Positions 23,819 to 35,100 of a stretch of DNA of 64,000 nucleotides are shown here, in pieces. This DNA is from Chryseobacterium phosphatilyticum (GTDB taxonomy: Bacteria > Bacteroidota > Bacteroidia > Flavobacteriales > Weeksellaceae), in contig NZ_PPED02000003.1 in NCBI RefSeq assembly GCF_002899825.2, positions 202,163-266,162 of the forward strand. The letters run 5' to 3'. Within the stretch, counting starts at the first letter, position 1; each line of letters begins with the position of its first letter. The notes below the pieces were generated by a model. The model was not told the DNA's origin. It was given only the letters and a program-made list of their open reading frames with translations, and did no database searches. The position numbers and the translations under genes are program-made.

Positions 23819-24088
23819 ATGTACTTAACAACAGACAAAAAGCAGGAAATTTTCGCACAACACGGGAAATCTGCACAAGACACAGGAAGCGCAGAAGGAC
23901 AAATCGCTCTTTTCACTTTCAGAATTAATCACTTATCTCAGCACTTAAAGGCTAACCGTCATGATTTCAACACAGAGAGATCTTTGGTGAAATTGGTAGG
24001 TAAGAGAAAAAGTTTACTAGATTACCTTAAAAAGAAAGATATCGCAAGATATAGAGCTATTATTGCTGCATTAGGTTTAAGAAAATAA
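23819..24088 (+). CDS. rpsO: 30S ribosomal protein S15
   Basis: 89 residues, the normal length. The four-helix S15 fold shows the conserved HGKSAQDTGSAEGQIALFT, the basic LKANRHDFNTERSL segment, and the RKSLLDYLKKKD helix that contacts 16S rRNA helix 22. It binds early in the 30S platform assembly. It stands alone between its own promoter and terminator; pnp, often next to rpsO in other phyla, lies 2.6 kb downstream here. Confidence 0.98.
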   Translation: MYLTTDKKQEIFAQHGKSAQDTGSAEGQIALFTFRINHLSQHLKANRHDFNTERSLVKLVGKRKSLLDYLKKKDIARYRAIIAALGLRK

Positions 24089-24108
24089 TCTATAAAGATT
24101 TTCAAAAT

Positions 24109-24138
24109 AAAAGCAACTTCGAAAGAGGTTGCTTTTTT
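24109..24138 (+). terminator. rpsO terminator
   Basis: Stem AAAAGCAACTTC / GAGGTTGCTTTT (one wobble) around GAAA, followed by T residues, 20 bp after the stop. Confidence 0.85.
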
Positions 24139-24232
24139 ATTGAACCACCTCACCATTGAAGGATGAAGTGTTCTGCTCAGAAATGGTTGCTTAATAAAGA
24201 ATTAATGGAGGGTAATGCTTTCTGTTATCTGC

Positions 24233-24592
24233 TCACTCCATCTTTTTCCCAATCTTCCCCAAATGTGTATTCTGAAAACTATCCGGGTATTTCAACCCAT
24301 ATCCTAATATTCTGTCAAAGGCAGAATGAGAAAATAGAATACTGCCTATCATTTGTAAATATGGCAGAGATAAAACTGCTCCTGCAAGATAAACAACAAT
24401 AGCTACTCCGAAATGATGAAACAGATTGTAACAGAATGCACCTACTTTATTATTAATCGTATACCCCAGCATGGAAATATCAGGAGCAAGGAATAATCCG
24501 ACAAACCACCACCAGGAATATCCTGTTTGTGAAAAAGCGAAAACTCCAAGTATTAAAAAGGCTGCATATTCAAGTTTTAATTGAGCTTTCAT
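24233..24592 (-). CDS. DUF4260 family membrane protein
   Basis: 119 residues with three to four hydrophobic helices. LEYAAFLILGVFAF, SWWWFVGLFLAPDISMLGY and YNLFHHFGVAIV are the conserved signatures, and SHSAFDRILGYGLKY closes the family domain. The function of DUF4260 is unknown. The plus-strand frame overlapping it is rejected as a shadow. Confidence 0.82.
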   Translation of the reverse strand: MKAQLKLEYAAFLILGVFAFSQTGYSWWWFVGLFLAPDISMLGYTINNKVGAFCYNLFHHFGVAIVVYLAGAVLSLPYLQMIGSILFSHSAFDRILGYGLKYPDSFQNTHLGKIGKKME

Positions 24593-24815
24593 CAGGATAA
24601 AGTTTTTAGCATTGATGTGAAATAGGTCGGAATTTCATGCATAAAGTTACAGATTAACATCAATAAAGGAATTCATACATTCGTGGATAGAAAAGGTTGA
24701 AACTGTATCTTTAATGGCCACGAATGCACGAATAAAATATGAGCTCGCAATTAATCTATGTGGTTTAATAGTAGTTTTATTTCTTACCAGAAATAGGTAG
24801 AGTAGTGTAAAATAA

Positions 24816-24845
24816 TAGGCTGCTCCAAAGATGAAACAGCCTATG
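24816..24845 (-). terminator. Terminator after the sugar MFS gene
   Basis: Stem TAGGCTG / CAGCCTA with a 14-base loop, 28 bp beyond the transporter stop on the minus strand. The following T content is modest. Confidence 0.55.
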
Positions 24846-24871
24846 ACTAACTTTATTTATATAAATATTAT

Positions 24872-26296
24872 TTAATGCCCTGATTTGGCTTCTGTACTTT
24901 CTACATGACCCAAATATTTGGTACAATAAGCTCCAAAAATCAGAATTACAAGATAGCAGAAAACAGGAATAATGAATGAATGCTGTACCCCAAACTGATC
25001 TGCGAGATAACCCTGAAAAATAGGAACAATAGCACCTCCCAAAATGGCCATAACCACTAGTGAAGAGCCTTGGCTGGTATATTTTCCAAGCCCTGAAATG
25101 GCCAGTGTATAAATGTTAGAGAACATGATAGAGTTGAAAATTCCGATTCCCAGAATACTGTACATAGCCAGTTCACCGTGATTCACCATGGCAGAAATCA
25201 ATAATACAACATTGATCGCTGCAAAGATTGATAGCGTTCTTGCCGGAGCAGATTTACCAATAAAAAAGGCAATGAAATTAAGCGCGATAAAAACGAGGAA
25301 AAAACTGATCTGGGAAAAGCTAAGATTAACGATACTGAAAATCACAAGGAAAACAGCAGCAGCTGCCCCCAACATATAAACCGCCTTTTTGCCCTGACTT
25401 AGTGACTGATTTAAAGAAATGGCTCCAAGAAAGCGTCCGATCATAGCGCCTCCCCAATAAAGAGAAAGATAATTTTTACTGATGATTTCATTGAAACCCA
25501 TAATTTGAGGTTGCTCAAGAAAACTAATGATAAAACTTCCTACTGCGACTTCGCCTCCTACATAGCAAAACATAGCAAAAACTCCAAATTTCAGATGGCT
25601 GAATTCTAATGCTCCCCAACCTTTTATAATTTCTTCTTCCTCCATTTGAAATGATGGAAGTTTTACCCTGGAGATCAATAAAGCAACCAGTAAAAGAATA
25701 CCTGCAAAAATTAAGTAAGGAATTCTTGTCGCTACTGCACTGAATGAGCCATCCGGAGATGAGAAAAATTCAAAAATTAAATGCCCCCCCAATACCGGAG
25801 CAATGGTGGTCCCAAAAGCATTGAACGCCTGGGTCATATTCAAACGGCTGGAAGCAGATTCTTCACTACCCAGCAAAGATACATAAGCATTTGCTGTAAT
25901 TTGTAATACGGTAAAACCTAAACCCAAAATAAATAGGGCTCCCAGAAATAACGGATAATACGAGAATGTAGCTGCGGGATAAAAAAGGATACAGCCGAAA
26001 GCAGCAAGAAAAATTCCAAATAAAATTCCCTTTTTATAACCCAATTTATTGATAGGATCACCCTTGGAAATAGAGATCAGAAAGTAAATCAGAGATCCGA
26101 TAAAGTACGCTCCGAAAAAACAGAACTGTACCAACATGGATTCGAAAAAGGTAAGATTGAAAAGTTGTTTCAGATAGGGAATCAGGATGTCATTCATACA
26201 GGTAATGAATCCCCACATAAAAAAAAGCAGGGTGATGGTAATCAACGGAACCGTGTAATTCCTGCTTTGTGGTTGTACTTCTTTATTCATAAACAT
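24872..26296 (-). CDS. Sugar MFS transporter, FucP/GluP type
   Basis: 474 residues with 12 predicted membrane helices. FFMWGFITCMNDILIPYLK in helix 1 and NAYVSLLGSEESASSRLNMT after helix 4 are signatures of the fucose:H+ symporter branch, which also includes glucose/galactose and N-acetylglucosamine permeases. The substrate cannot be set from sequence. ATG 26290 is an alternative start. A minus-strand -7 box TATATTTG lies at 26368-26375. No sugar catabolic genes are adjacent. Confidence 0.85.
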   Translation of the reverse strand: MFMNKEVQPQSRNYTVPLITITLLFFMWGFITCMNDILIPYLKQLFNLTFFESMLVQFCFFGAYFIGSLIYFLISISKGDPINKLGYKKGILFGIFLAAFGCILFYPAATFSYYPLFLGALFILGLGFTVLQITANAYVSLLGSEESASSRLNMTQAFNAFGTTIAPVLGGHLIFEFFSSPDGSFSAVATRIPYLIFAGILLLVALLISRVKLPSFQMEEEEIIKGWGALEFSHLKFGVFAMFCYVGGEVAVGSFIISFLEQPQIMGFNEIISKNYLSLYWGGAMIGRFLGAISLNQSLSQGKKAVYMLGAAAAVFLVIFSIVNLSFSQISFFLVFIALNFIAFFIGKSAPARTLSIFAAINVVLLISAMVNHGELAMYSILGIGIFNSIMFSNIYTLAISGLGKYTSQGSSLVVMAILGGAIVPIFQGYLADQFGVQHSFIIPVFCYLVILIFGAYCTKYLGHVESTEAKSGH

Positions 26297-26367
26297 TTAT
26301 TTATCTGTGTAAGGATGATGAAGTCCTTATCTTTTTTTGCTACAGCATGGTATTTTGTGAAGTAAGG

Positions 26368-26375
26368 CAAATATA
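26368..26375 (-). promoter_or_regulatory. -7 box of the sugar MFS gene
   Basis: TATATTTG on the minus strand, matching TAnnTTTG, about 71 bp before the start. A partial -33 (ATTG) lies at about the expected spacing. Confidence 0.5.
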
Positions 26376-26661
26376 AGGATCACCCCCTGTTTTTGCAATT
26401 GTTTTAATGATTTTTATAATGAGAGGTATCCATTTTACAGGATAAAAACATTATTTTCTTTTTATGAGACAATAATACAAAAACAAGAGGATTTTTCAAT
26501 GAAATATTTTAAAAATAGATGGTTTTTGTTTTCTCAAATAAGAAATAAGCTTTAATTACTGACGTTAATTTTTAAAGCTTTCATGAAACTGAAAGCCAAA
26601 ATTTTGTATTTTGAAGGCTTATTTATGCAATCGAAAAAATCTAATATATCATTATTATTAG

Positions 26662-26669
26662 TACCTTTG
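26662..26669 (+). promoter_or_regulatory. -7 box of pnp
   Basis: TACCTTTG, an exact TAnnTTTG match, 67 bp before the pnp start codon. No clear -33 TTTG is found. Confidence 0.5.
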
Positions 26670-26736
26670 CAAACGAAAATTTAAAGAGTTTAAATATTAA
26701 TTCATACTCAATACGGAGTATTAAGAAGACAAATTT

Positions 26737-29007
26737 ATGAGTATACCTCAAGTGTTTACAGAGTTGATTACTCTTGCTGACGGCAGAGAAATCACTATTG
26801 AAACAGGGAAATTAGCAAAGCAGGCTGATGGATCTGTGGTAGTAAAAATGGGCGGAACAATGCTTTTAGCAACAGTTGTAGCCAATAAAGAAGCAAATCC
26901 TGGTGTAGATTTTTTACCTTTAACAGTAGATTACAGAGAAAAATTTTATGCAGGTGGAAGAATTCCTGGAAACTTCTTCCGTAGAGAAGCAAGACCTTCC
27001 GATCAGGAAATTTTAACAATGAGATTAGTAGACAGAGTATTACGTCCACTTTTCCCTGAAGATTTTCACGCTGAAGTACAGGTGATGATTTCTTTAATTT
27101 CTTATGACGGAAAAACGATTCCTGATGATTTGGCTGGTTTGGCAGCTTCTGCAGCTATTGCCATTACCGATATTCCTTTCAACGGACCTATGTCTGAAGT
27201 AAGAGTGGTAAGATTTGACGGAAAACTTTCGATCAATCCAAGCTATGAAGAATTGAAAGATTCTGAGTTAGATATTATGGTTGGAGCCACTAAAGATTCT
27301 ATCGTAATGGTAGAAGGAGAGATGAAAGAAATTTCTGAGCAGGAAATGTTGGAAGCTATTAATTTCGCTCACGCTGAAATTAAAAAACAAATTGAAGCTC
27401 AGGAAAGATTAGCTGAAAAAGTAGGAAAAGCTTTCCCTAAGAGAGAATATTCTCACGAAGATCACGATGAAGAAATTCGTGAAAAAGTGTGGAAAGAAAC
27501 TTATGATAAAGTGTATGAAGTAGCAAGAACTCCATCTGGTAAAGAAGAAAGAGGAGAAAAGTTCAAAGCAGTTCGTGAAGAATTCCTTGCTCAATATGCA
27601 GACAATGTGGAAGAATTGGAAAGAGTAACTCCTTTCGTAAAAGTATATTATCATGACGTAGAGAAAGAAGCAATGCGTCAGATGATCCTTGAAGACAATA
27701 TCCGTCTTGATGGTCGTGATCCTCAGACGATCCGTCCGATCTGGTCAGAAATTGACTATCTTCCGGGAGCTCACGGTTCTGCAGTGTTTACAAGAGGTGA
27801 AACTCAGTCTTTAACAGCGGTAACTTTAGGTTCTGTAAAAGATGCAAACATGGTAGACAGCGTTATTACGCAACACGACGAAAAATTCTTCCTACACTAT
27901 AACTTCCCTCCATTCTCAACAGGTGAAGCAAGACCTTTAAGAGGAACTTCAAGAAGAGAAGTAGGACACGGAAACCTTGCTCAAAGAGCATTACAGGCAG
28001 TTATTCCTGAAGAAAATCCATACACGATCAGAATTGTTTCTGATATTTTAGAATCAAACGGTTCGTCTTCAATGGCAACAGTTTGTGCAGGAACATTAGC
28101 ATTAATGGATGCAGGGGTTCAGATTACAAAACCGGTTTCCGGTATTGCAATGGGATTGATCACCGATGCAAAATCAGGTAAATTTACAGTACTTTCCGAC
28201 ATCTTAGGAGATGAAGATCACCTGGGAGATATGGACTTCAAAGTAACAGGTACTGCAGATGGTATCACTGCTTGTCAGATGGATATCAAAATTCAGGGTC
28301 TTTCTATGGACATCATGGAAAAAGCTTTGATGCAGGCTAGAGACGGAAGATTACACATCTTAAATAAAATCACTGAAACTATTTCTGAACCAAGAGCAGA
28401 TGTGAAGCCGCACGCACCGAAAATGGTAGTAATGGAGATCTCTAAAGACTTCATTGGAGCTGTAATAGGGCCTGGAGGAAAAATCATTCAGCAGATGCAG
28501 AAAGATACAGATACCGTTATTGCTATTGAAGAAATTGGTGAGATCGGACGTATCGAGATTGCAGGAACAGACAGAGAGAAAATCAATGCTGCTGTTGCTA
28601 AGATCAACGAAATTACTTTCGTACCGGTTGTAGGTGAAGTTTACAAAGGTAAAGTAGTGAAAGTAATGGATTTTGGTGCTTTTGTAGCTATTGCTAAAGG
28701 AACAGAAGGTCTTCTTCACATTTCTGAAATTGAGTGGGCTCGTTTAGACAAAGTTCCTTATGCAGAAGGTGATGAAGTAGAAGTTAAATTTATGGGGTAT
28801 GATGATCGTAAGAAAATGAAGCTTTCCCGTAAAGTTCTTTTACCAAGACCTCCAAGACCTGAGAGACCAGAAGGACAAGGTAGACCGGAAGGACAGAGAA
28901 GACCAGAAGGACAAGGTAGGCCTGAAGGGCAAAGAAGACCAGAAGGACAAGATAGACCACAAGGTGAAAAACCGGTGCAAAATCAGGAACCTTCTGCTGA
29001 AGCATAA
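26737..29007 (+). CDS. pnp: Polyribonucleotide nucleotidyltransferase (PNPase)
   Basis: 756 residues. Two RNase PH-like domains (about 10-220 and 315-545) carry [14 protein letters not shown] and [20 protein letters not shown] domain follows with [12 protein letters not shown], then an S1 domain beginning [19 protein letters not shown]. It degrades RNA 3'-5' with phosphate. The C-terminal 45 residues are an extra tail of RPEGQ-type repeats not needed for the core fold. Single gene with its own terminator. Confidence 0.97.
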   Translation: MSIPQVFTELITLADGREITIETGKLAKQADGSVVVKMGGTMLLATVVANKEANPGVDFLPLTVDYREKFYAGGRIPGNFFRREARPSDQEILTMRLVDRVLRPLFPEDFHAEVQVMISLISYDGKTIPDDLAGLAASAAIAITDIPFNGPMSEVRVVRFDGKLSINPSYEELKDSELDIMVGATKDSIVMVEGEMKEISEQEMLEAINFAHAEIKKQIEAQERLAEKVGKAFPKREYSHEDHDEEIREKVWKETYDKVYEVARTPSGKEERGEKFKAVREEFLAQYADNVEELERVTPFVKVYYHDVEKEAMRQMILEDNIRLDGRDPQTIRPIWSEIDYLPGAHGSAVFTRGETQSLTAVTLGSVKDANMVDSVITQHDEKFFLHYNFPPFSTGEARPLRGTSRREVGHGNLAQRALQAVIPEENPYTIRIVSDILESNGSSSMATVCAGTLALMDAGVQITKPVSGIAMGLITDAKSGKFTVLSDILGDEDHLGDMDFKVTGTADGITACQMDIKIQGLSMDIMEKALMQARDGRLHILNKITETISEPRADVKPHAPKMVVMEISKDFIGAVIGPGGKIIQQMQKDTDTVIAIEEIGEIGRIEIAGTDREKINAAVAKINEITFVPVVGEVYKGKVVKVMDFGAFVAIAKGTEGLLHISEIEWARLDKVPYAEGDEVEVKFMGYDDRKKMKLSRKVLLPRPPRPERPEGQGRPEGQRRPEGQGRPEGQRRPEGQDRPQGEKPVQNQEPSAEA
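28864..28971 (+). repeat. 18-bp tandem repeats encoding RPEGQx in the PNPase tail
   Basis: Five 18-bp units (28864-28953) encode RPEGQ followed by Gly, Arg or Asp, and a degenerate sixth unit encodes RPQGEK. The units differ mostly at synonymous sites. Copy number may vary among strains. Confidence 0.85.
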
Positions 29008-29027
29008 GATTCACATTCTTAGATATA

Positions 29028-29057
29028 AAGAAATCCCTCAATTTTGAGGGATTTCTT
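29028..29057 (+). terminator. pnp terminator
   Basis: Perfect stem AAGAAATCCCTCA / TGAGGGATTTCTT with a 4-base loop, 20 bp after the stop. Confidence 0.85.
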
Positions 29058-29163
29058 GTTTATATATCATGGCAAACCAAAAGTGAAGCAATCTCATGAA
29101 GGTTTTTAGACTTCCAAAAGTGGGAGAACTTCTATACTTCACATTTCGTAATGGTTTTATCTG

Positions 29164-31578
29164 TTAACTTCCGATTCTCTGTTTCAGATCTTCAGCACCT
29201 CCCGTTTTTCTTGGTAGACCATTTTTGGAAGAACCGAAATTATACGTGTAGGAGAGGGTTACAACACGGGAATCTCTTTTTACTACAAAGTTTTCTATAT
29301 AATTATTGAAAACCGTTTGCGCTTTAGGATTGCTGGTAAAAAACACATCATTAAAGGCGAGCTTCAGAATACTATTATTTTTAAACTTCTTCTGAGCTCC
29401 GATATTCAAATACCAATTCGGTCTTACATCCATATAAGCATAGACTTCTCTTGCTCTGTAATTTCCCGTAACTTCTGCCGTAAATCCATTCCCCAATTTA
29501 AATGAATTAATGCTGTTGATATTGAAGGTAAAATTCCCTTTTTTATTAATTTGGGTATCAGATACATTTCCGGTATAGGTGGCATAATAAAAATTAGCAT
29601 TGTTGTTCATATCCCACCATTGGGTAACCTTTATCGGGGCAATAAGATATAATCCGTAATAAGAAACGGAACTTAAATTTTCAATAGTCTGAACCGTCAT
29701 ATTTTGACCGTTCTCCAGAACAGGCTTGATAACGTCTGTAATATTATCATTGGTTTTGCTATAGCTCAATGTTGCAAAATATTTATTATTGAAGCCATAG
29801 GTCAGCTCATAATTCATCATGGTTTGTGGGTTCAGGTCAGGATTCCCGGTTCTTGAAGTTGTAGGATCCAGGTAGAATTTAAAGGGATTGAGTTGATTAT
29901 AACTGGGTCTTGTAATCCTCCTGCTGAAATTGACTTCAAGATTGCTCTTATCCGTCAGATCATAAGAAAAAACAGCACTTGGAAACAACTGGGTGTAATC
30001 TTTTTTATTAACCTGATTAGTGGCAAGCTGTGTTCCTTTTATATTGGTGTTTTCAACTCTTAATCCTGCTGTTACCTTAAACTTGTCCCACTTTTTGGAG
30101 ACATTTCCATACAAAGCATTAATATTTTCTTCATAAATAAAATGATTGGTCTTTGAAGGATCAATAACGGGAGTTCCGGCATTGACATTGAAAAATTTGA
30201 GATCATTATCAGTTTTTACAAAGCTTGTTTTAATACCGGTTTCCAGTTTCCATTCGTTTTTTAAATTTTTCGTTAGATCAGATTTAAAAGAGTAAATATT
30301 TAATTTTCCATCCATGTCTCCTTTAAGAATATCAAGAAGATCAGCATTGGCAGCGATCTGATGGGTTCTTGTTTCAAAATTCTGTAAAGAAGTGTTTGAA
30401 TAATTAATATAGTCAAAGTCACTGGTCAACTCAGATCCTAAAGAATCAAGGGTATATTTATGATTTAAATTAATTGAAACATTCCTCCAGTGATTATTGG
30501 AGTTACTTTGTGTATTGAATGTACTTTCAGGAATACGGTTGCTGGCCAGTGTGGTATTGGCATTATCTCCATCCAGATCAAGTTTGTTCGTCATCAGACT
30601 GACAGAAAAACCCAGTACATTTTTATCGTTCAGATAATAATCCATTCCGGCTTTTGCGACATGGCTTCTAATACCGAATTTGAAGTAATTGTCCTGTAGA
30701 TAGGCCTTTTCAAAAGTATTGTTGTTGTAGAAATTTCTATCCAGAACCAGATGATTATAAAATTCTCTGTACGCAAAACTGTAATTTGCGAAAATGTTGA
30801 TTTTCTTATTTCTGTGGTTGATGCTGAATGTATTATTGTTTTTTACATACTTTCCTGTTCCAATAGAAGTTGAGATGCTGCCATTTGTTCCTTTTCTTTG
30901 ATCTTTTTTTAGTTTAATATTAATAATGGAAGACCCTGCAGCATCATATTTTGATGATGGGTTGGTGATAAATTCAATTTTATCAATCGTTGACGACGGA
31001 AGTCCTTTAAGGTAATTGGCAAGATCACTCCCGGTCATAGGAGTGTTTTTACCATCAATCTGGATCAGAAGATTTCCTTTCCCCCGAAGGCTGATATTGT
31101 CATTATTATCAATACTGATTCCGGGTGCCTTTTCCAATACTTCAAATGCAGAATTTCCCGTACTGGCAATACTGTTCTCAACATTCAGAATCATTTTCCC
31201 GTCCTGTCTTTCAATCAAAGGTTTGGTCTTGGTAATGGTAACTCCTTCAATTGCTTTTATATTCAGATCAATAGGGGATAATGTTTTATTTTCTGCCAGT
31301 GTTATCGTTTCGGAACGGTATACCTCAGATCCGTTTTTACTGATTTTTACATAATAAGTTCCTGTTTTAAGATCATTAAAGCTGAATTTTCCGTTATCAT
31401 CTGCAATCTCTGTTTTAATCAATGTATTATTGGCATCCAGTAGGTTGATCTCCATCTGGTCTGCTTTGCCGGAGCTGATGTTTCCCGACAATGAATATTG
31501 CTGCAGGGTCTGGCCTGAAAGGATACTGCTGAAAAAAATAAGGAGCCAGATAAAAATAAGTGAGAATATTCTGGTCAT
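29164..31578 (-). CDS. TonB-dependent receptor-like outer-membrane beta-barrel protein
   Basis: 804 residues with a signal peptide ending near LSGQ. Residues about 25-110 form a carboxypeptidase-regulatory-like beta-sandwich, about 125-225 a plug domain (FEVLEKAPGISIDNNDNIS, then LLIQIDGKNTPMTG), and the rest an outer-membrane barrel of the OMP_b-brl_3 type ending in an aromatic strand and a short polar tail. No TonB box is obvious. It lies 11 bp after a MarR-type regulator on the same strand, so its expression is probably under that repressor. The transported substrate is unknown. Confidence 0.85.
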   Translation of the reverse strand: MTRIFSLIFIWLLIFFSSILSGQTLQQYSLSGNISSGKADQMEINLLDANNTLIKTEIADDNGKFSFNDLKTGTYYVKISKNGSEVYRSETITLAENKTLSPIDLNIKAIEGVTITKTKPLIERQDGKMILNVENSIASTGNSAFEVLEKAPGISIDNNDNISLRGKGNLLIQIDGKNTPMTGSDLANYLKGLPSSTIDKIEFITNPSSKYDAAGSSIINIKLKKDQRKGTNGSISTSIGTGKYVKNNNTFSINHRNKKINIFANYSFAYREFYNHLVLDRNFYNNNTFEKAYLQDNYFKFGIRSHVAKAGMDYYLNDKNVLGFSVSLMTNKLDLDGDNANTTLASNRIPESTFNTQSNSNNHWRNVSINLNHKYTLDSLGSELTSDFDYINYSNTSLQNFETRTHQIAANADLLDILKGDMDGKLNIYSFKSDLTKNLKNEWKLETGIKTSFVKTDNDLKFFNVNAGTPVIDPSKTNHFIYEENINALYGNVSKKWDKFKVTAGLRVENTNIKGTQLATNQVNKKDYTQLFPSAVFSYDLTDKSNLEVNFSRRITRPSYNQLNPFKFYLDPTTSRTGNPDLNPQTMMNYELTYGFNNKYFATLSYSKTNDNITDVIKPVLENGQNMTVQTIENLSSVSYYGLYLIAPIKVTQWWDMNNNANFYYATYTGNVSDTQINKKGNFTFNINSINSFKLGNGFTAEVTGNYRAREVYAYMDVRPNWYLNIGAQKKFKNNSILKLAFNDVFFTSNPKAQTVFNNYIENFVVKRDSRVVTLSYTYNFGSSKNGLPRKTGGAEDLKQRIGS

Positions 31579-31589
31579 AGTGTTTGTTT

Positions 31590-32024
31590 TTAGTGGTTAA
31601 GACAGTTTTCTGATATCTTGAGTAAAGCAGAATACATGACTTCAAGTTCTTTGGTGGTAACACCCTTCAAAGCGACCTTCCGATTCTTTTCAACGATATC
31701 CTGAACCTCCCGGATCACCTTCTTTCCGGAATCGGTTACTTCCAGATGGGTTTTTCTCCGGTCTTCAGGATGAACTTGCCTTGTGATGTAATCTGATTTT
31801 ACCATCAAATCAATTATTCTTGTCACAGACGCATTATCTTTAAAAACAAGATCACCGATTTCATTCTGGGGAATTCCCGGGTTTTCCAGAATGGCCTTGA
31901 TGATAAGCCATTGATCGATGGTTATGGTAAAACCATTGGCTTTCAGCTGGCGTTGTGCATAGTTTCTATAGGCTCTGATAGCTTTGTCTATGTTGTAGAA
32001 TATAATTGAATTTAATTTTTCCAT
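31590..32024 (-). CDS. MarR-family transcriptional regulator
   Basis: 144 residues with the winged-helix core: ITIDQWLIIKAILENPGIPQ, DNASVTRIIDLMVKSDYITR as recognition helix, and the wing DRRKTHLEVTDSG. It probably dimerises through its terminal helices. It is transcribed with the outer-membrane receptor 11 bp downstream. A 25-bp palindrome at 32041-32065, 16 bp before its start, is the likely self-regulated operator. The ligand is unknown. Confidence 0.88.
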   Translation of the reverse strand: MEKLNSIIFYNIDKAIRAYRNYAQRQLKANGFTITIDQWLIIKAILENPGIPQNEIGDLVFKDNASVTRIIDLMVKSDYITRQVHPEDRRKTHLEVTDSGKKVIREVQDIVEKNRKVALKGVTTKELEVMYSALLKISENCLNH

Positions 32025-32040
32025 AGGTTTAGATTAAAAA

Positions 32041-32065
32041 TGATACATCAATTATTGATATATCA
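32041..32065. promoter_or_regulatory. Putative MarR operator palindrome
   Basis: Arms TGATACATCAAT and ATTGATATATCA around a central T match at 11 of 12 positions. The size and position, just before marR, are typical of MarR dimer sites. Confidence 0.65.
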
Positions 32066-32126
32066 TTTAATTTGTTGGTGGTAATTTTATTTTGTTACAA
32101 TTTCCTGAAAAATATTAATAGGAAAA

Positions 32127-35100
32127 TTAAAAACTGTCGATAGGAGTATTCATCTCTCCTTTTGTAGGAACAGTTTTCCGTTGAATAGCTGTGGGAATAT
32201 TTTTTGTGGTTTTAAATAACAGATCAATTTGTTTTTTTGTATAGGTATCAGGAGAGATCTTGTAAAACTCATTAATTAAATCCAGGGAGGATGGTTTTTT
32301 AGGATATGAATTATTTTTAAGAAAATGATTGAGCGCCTGATTGATACGGTTTTCTCCAAGCAGATCGCTCAGTTTTACCATGGCAACAGCTCCTTTTGAA
32401 TAAGAAATATGAGGAACATCCCCGGTAGCTTTATAAATCGGAACATTTTCTGAAAGACCTTTTTCATTATCATAGATTTGCTGATGTACCTGTATCCTTT
32501 CCATCATTTTATCCTTTCCATGCATCTTTTTATAAAGCATCATTTCAGTGTACATGGCGAGTGTTTCCGTGAGCATGACTGATCCTTCTCTGTCATCAGG
32601 ATCTATCTGACTGTTTCCCCACCAAAGATGAGACAGCTCATGCCCGGCCAGTTCGTTAATAACATCTTGCTTCTCATCAGCGTAAATATTGGCATGAAAT
32701 ACCATGTCTTCAGGCATAAAAATGGCAGATCGATAAGCTGTAGCTGCAAAACCTCTCGTGTAAGATGATATTTCTGTGAAATTAATGGTTTTAAAAGGAT
32801 ATTTTCCAAAGTTTTGCTGACAGTAGTCAAGGGTTGTTTTGGCATTTTCAAGGAGATGATCAACATTTTCAACATGTTTTTTATGGTAAAAAACATGTAT
32901 TCCTATTCCTTTATAATTGATCCTTTTTACCTGATATTCTGCAGAAGAAACAGCAAATCTGAACGGAATAGAATGGGCAGTATACCTAAAGTAATTCCGA
33001 TTTGATTCTGTCCACTTTCGGAGAAGATCTCCTGTTCCTATAGCGGTTTGATTGCCTGCAGTAGAAATGGTCATATCCAAATTGATAAAGTCTTTTTTTA
33101 ATATTGCCGGGGCTTCCGGTGTTTTCAATGACATGAGTTTTCCCAATTGGAAATAATCTCGTTGTTGCAGGTCCTGAACCTCATTATATTTCTGATAACC
33201 TATTGCCGGATAATACCTGCTAATTCTCATAAAAGAACCATTTTCAATAACCGCATTGAACGACTGGTGGCCGTTGACGGCATACCATTTATAAGACAAA
33301 CTGAAACTAAGGAAAGCGGTATCAGCAGGCTTCATGGGTTTCTTGAGGGTAATTTCTCTCATCTGAGTATTGATTGGGGTGATATCAGTACCCGATGTAA
33401 AAACTGCATTTTCTATTGATAGATCCGGATGAAAGTTGACCAAAATTTTAGTAATGGGTTGATCCGTTTGATTTTTAAGGATATATTTTCCTGTGATTTG
33501 ATAAGAATTTTCGGATGGATATAGTTGAATATGGGTTATAACATCAGTAATCTCAGGTTGGGGAATACCTTCATATTTTCTATATTTTTTTTCGTACTGA
33601 ACTGCTTGCAAGGTTGTTGTGTCTTCATTTTTTGGAATATAGCCTTTCATAAAATAAGAGCCTGCAAATATTCCTGAAATCAACAAAAAAAGACTTACTA
33701 CAAAGGGAATACGAATCTTTTTTTTAGAGGTAAAAAATATATTGAATGCCCATAAAAAAGCGATTACTCCTAGGCTGAATAAAAGTCTTTGCGCAAAGGC
33801 AATCATATAAGTACCATAGCCATTGAAATCACTGTAACTTCCTTTAAAATCTGAAAATATTCTGAAAAGGGGATAGGAAAGTACTTTACCTGAAATAGGC
33901 CCTGTTAAAATAAAAACAGCAAAAACAGATACTCCAAGAGCAACAAACTTATTTTTAATAGTATCATTAATAAGTAAAATAAGTCCTGAAAACAGAATGA
34001 TGGGAAATGTATCGAACATAAAAACAGGAAGATAGGCGTTCCAGTCGATATGAAAGTACCCGTATGCTATTTGAAAAATAATCCCTTCTGTAATGAGAAC
34101 TCCGGTAAAAAAGAACAACAAAATACAGATTGAAATACCGTGCCCGGTTAGTTTACTTTTAGAGAAAAATGTAGTTCCTTCAATCAGCAGGAATCCTGAT
34201 GAACGACTTCGCCAATACAGATCATTCAAAAAATAAGCTGAAATTAATAATCCAAACATGGGAAAATTTTCTGAAATAGTGGTGGCCATAAGCCCCGAGC
34301 TCGCATATTTTTGTGGAAGCCGTATTCCTTTTTCAATTTCGGCATACATTTCCATTCCCACGGAAAATACCAATATAATAGATATGGCTGGGATGGTAAT
34401 GCTTTTAAATAAGTAAATCAGATCGATTTTCGCATAGGACAGGATAGAGGCAATAAAAGGTTTAGTTCCAAAGCTGGGTACTGTGGTTATATACTTAGAT
34501 ACCAATGATTTTGAGGATGAATTGATTATTTTATCTTTTCTTCTCATTTTCTTTCCTGAGATATCAGAAAATGAGAACAACCTGAAACACAAAAAAAGAA
34601 ATCCTCCTGAAATGATCAGAAATGAAATTCTGTTCAGTAATAAATACCCTGAAAAAGGGACGATTTGAGTGTTTTTCTGGTGAATATTAGAGGTAGTTGC
34701 TTCCAGAAAATAGGAGGAAAGACCGAACGGATCAAGGAAGGCGGAAAATTGCTGGGCCTCGTGGGATTGAGGAATGCTGCCGGCCATAAACGGGGAGTTT
34801 GAAAATAATAAAACAATCATATAAGCCACATACAGAAATAAACCGGCAATAGCAACCAATAGTTTTTTTCTCATCGTTAATGAAATCAGAAAAAGAAAAC
34901 TGCACACTAAAATACTATTGATCACTCCAAAAATGAGTAAAGGATATAGATAATTGATGATATTGAATCCATTTTGCATTTCACTTCCGGTGCGTGTTGC
35001 CTGACCGATGATAAATCCTATTATTAAAAAACTAAAACTGAAGAAAGTTTGCAAAAAAAAGAGTTGAAACTTTCCTTTCAAATACGTTGATTTTGAAATA

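Larger units (their letters stand above)
26297..26736. other. 440-bp intergenic region between the divergent MFS and pnp genes
   Basis: No gene is seen. It holds the minus-strand promoter of the transporter on the left and the pnp promoter on the right, with an A/T-rich middle. The 67 bp between the pnp -7 box and ATG leave room for an untranslated leader; PNPase leaders are often autoregulated, but no stable hairpin is obvious by eye. Confidence 0.6.

Noticed and set aside
24163..24402. 79-codon plus-strand frame between rpsO and the DUF4260 gene
   Set aside because: It overlaps the well-supported DUF4260 gene on the other strand and shows no family motif.
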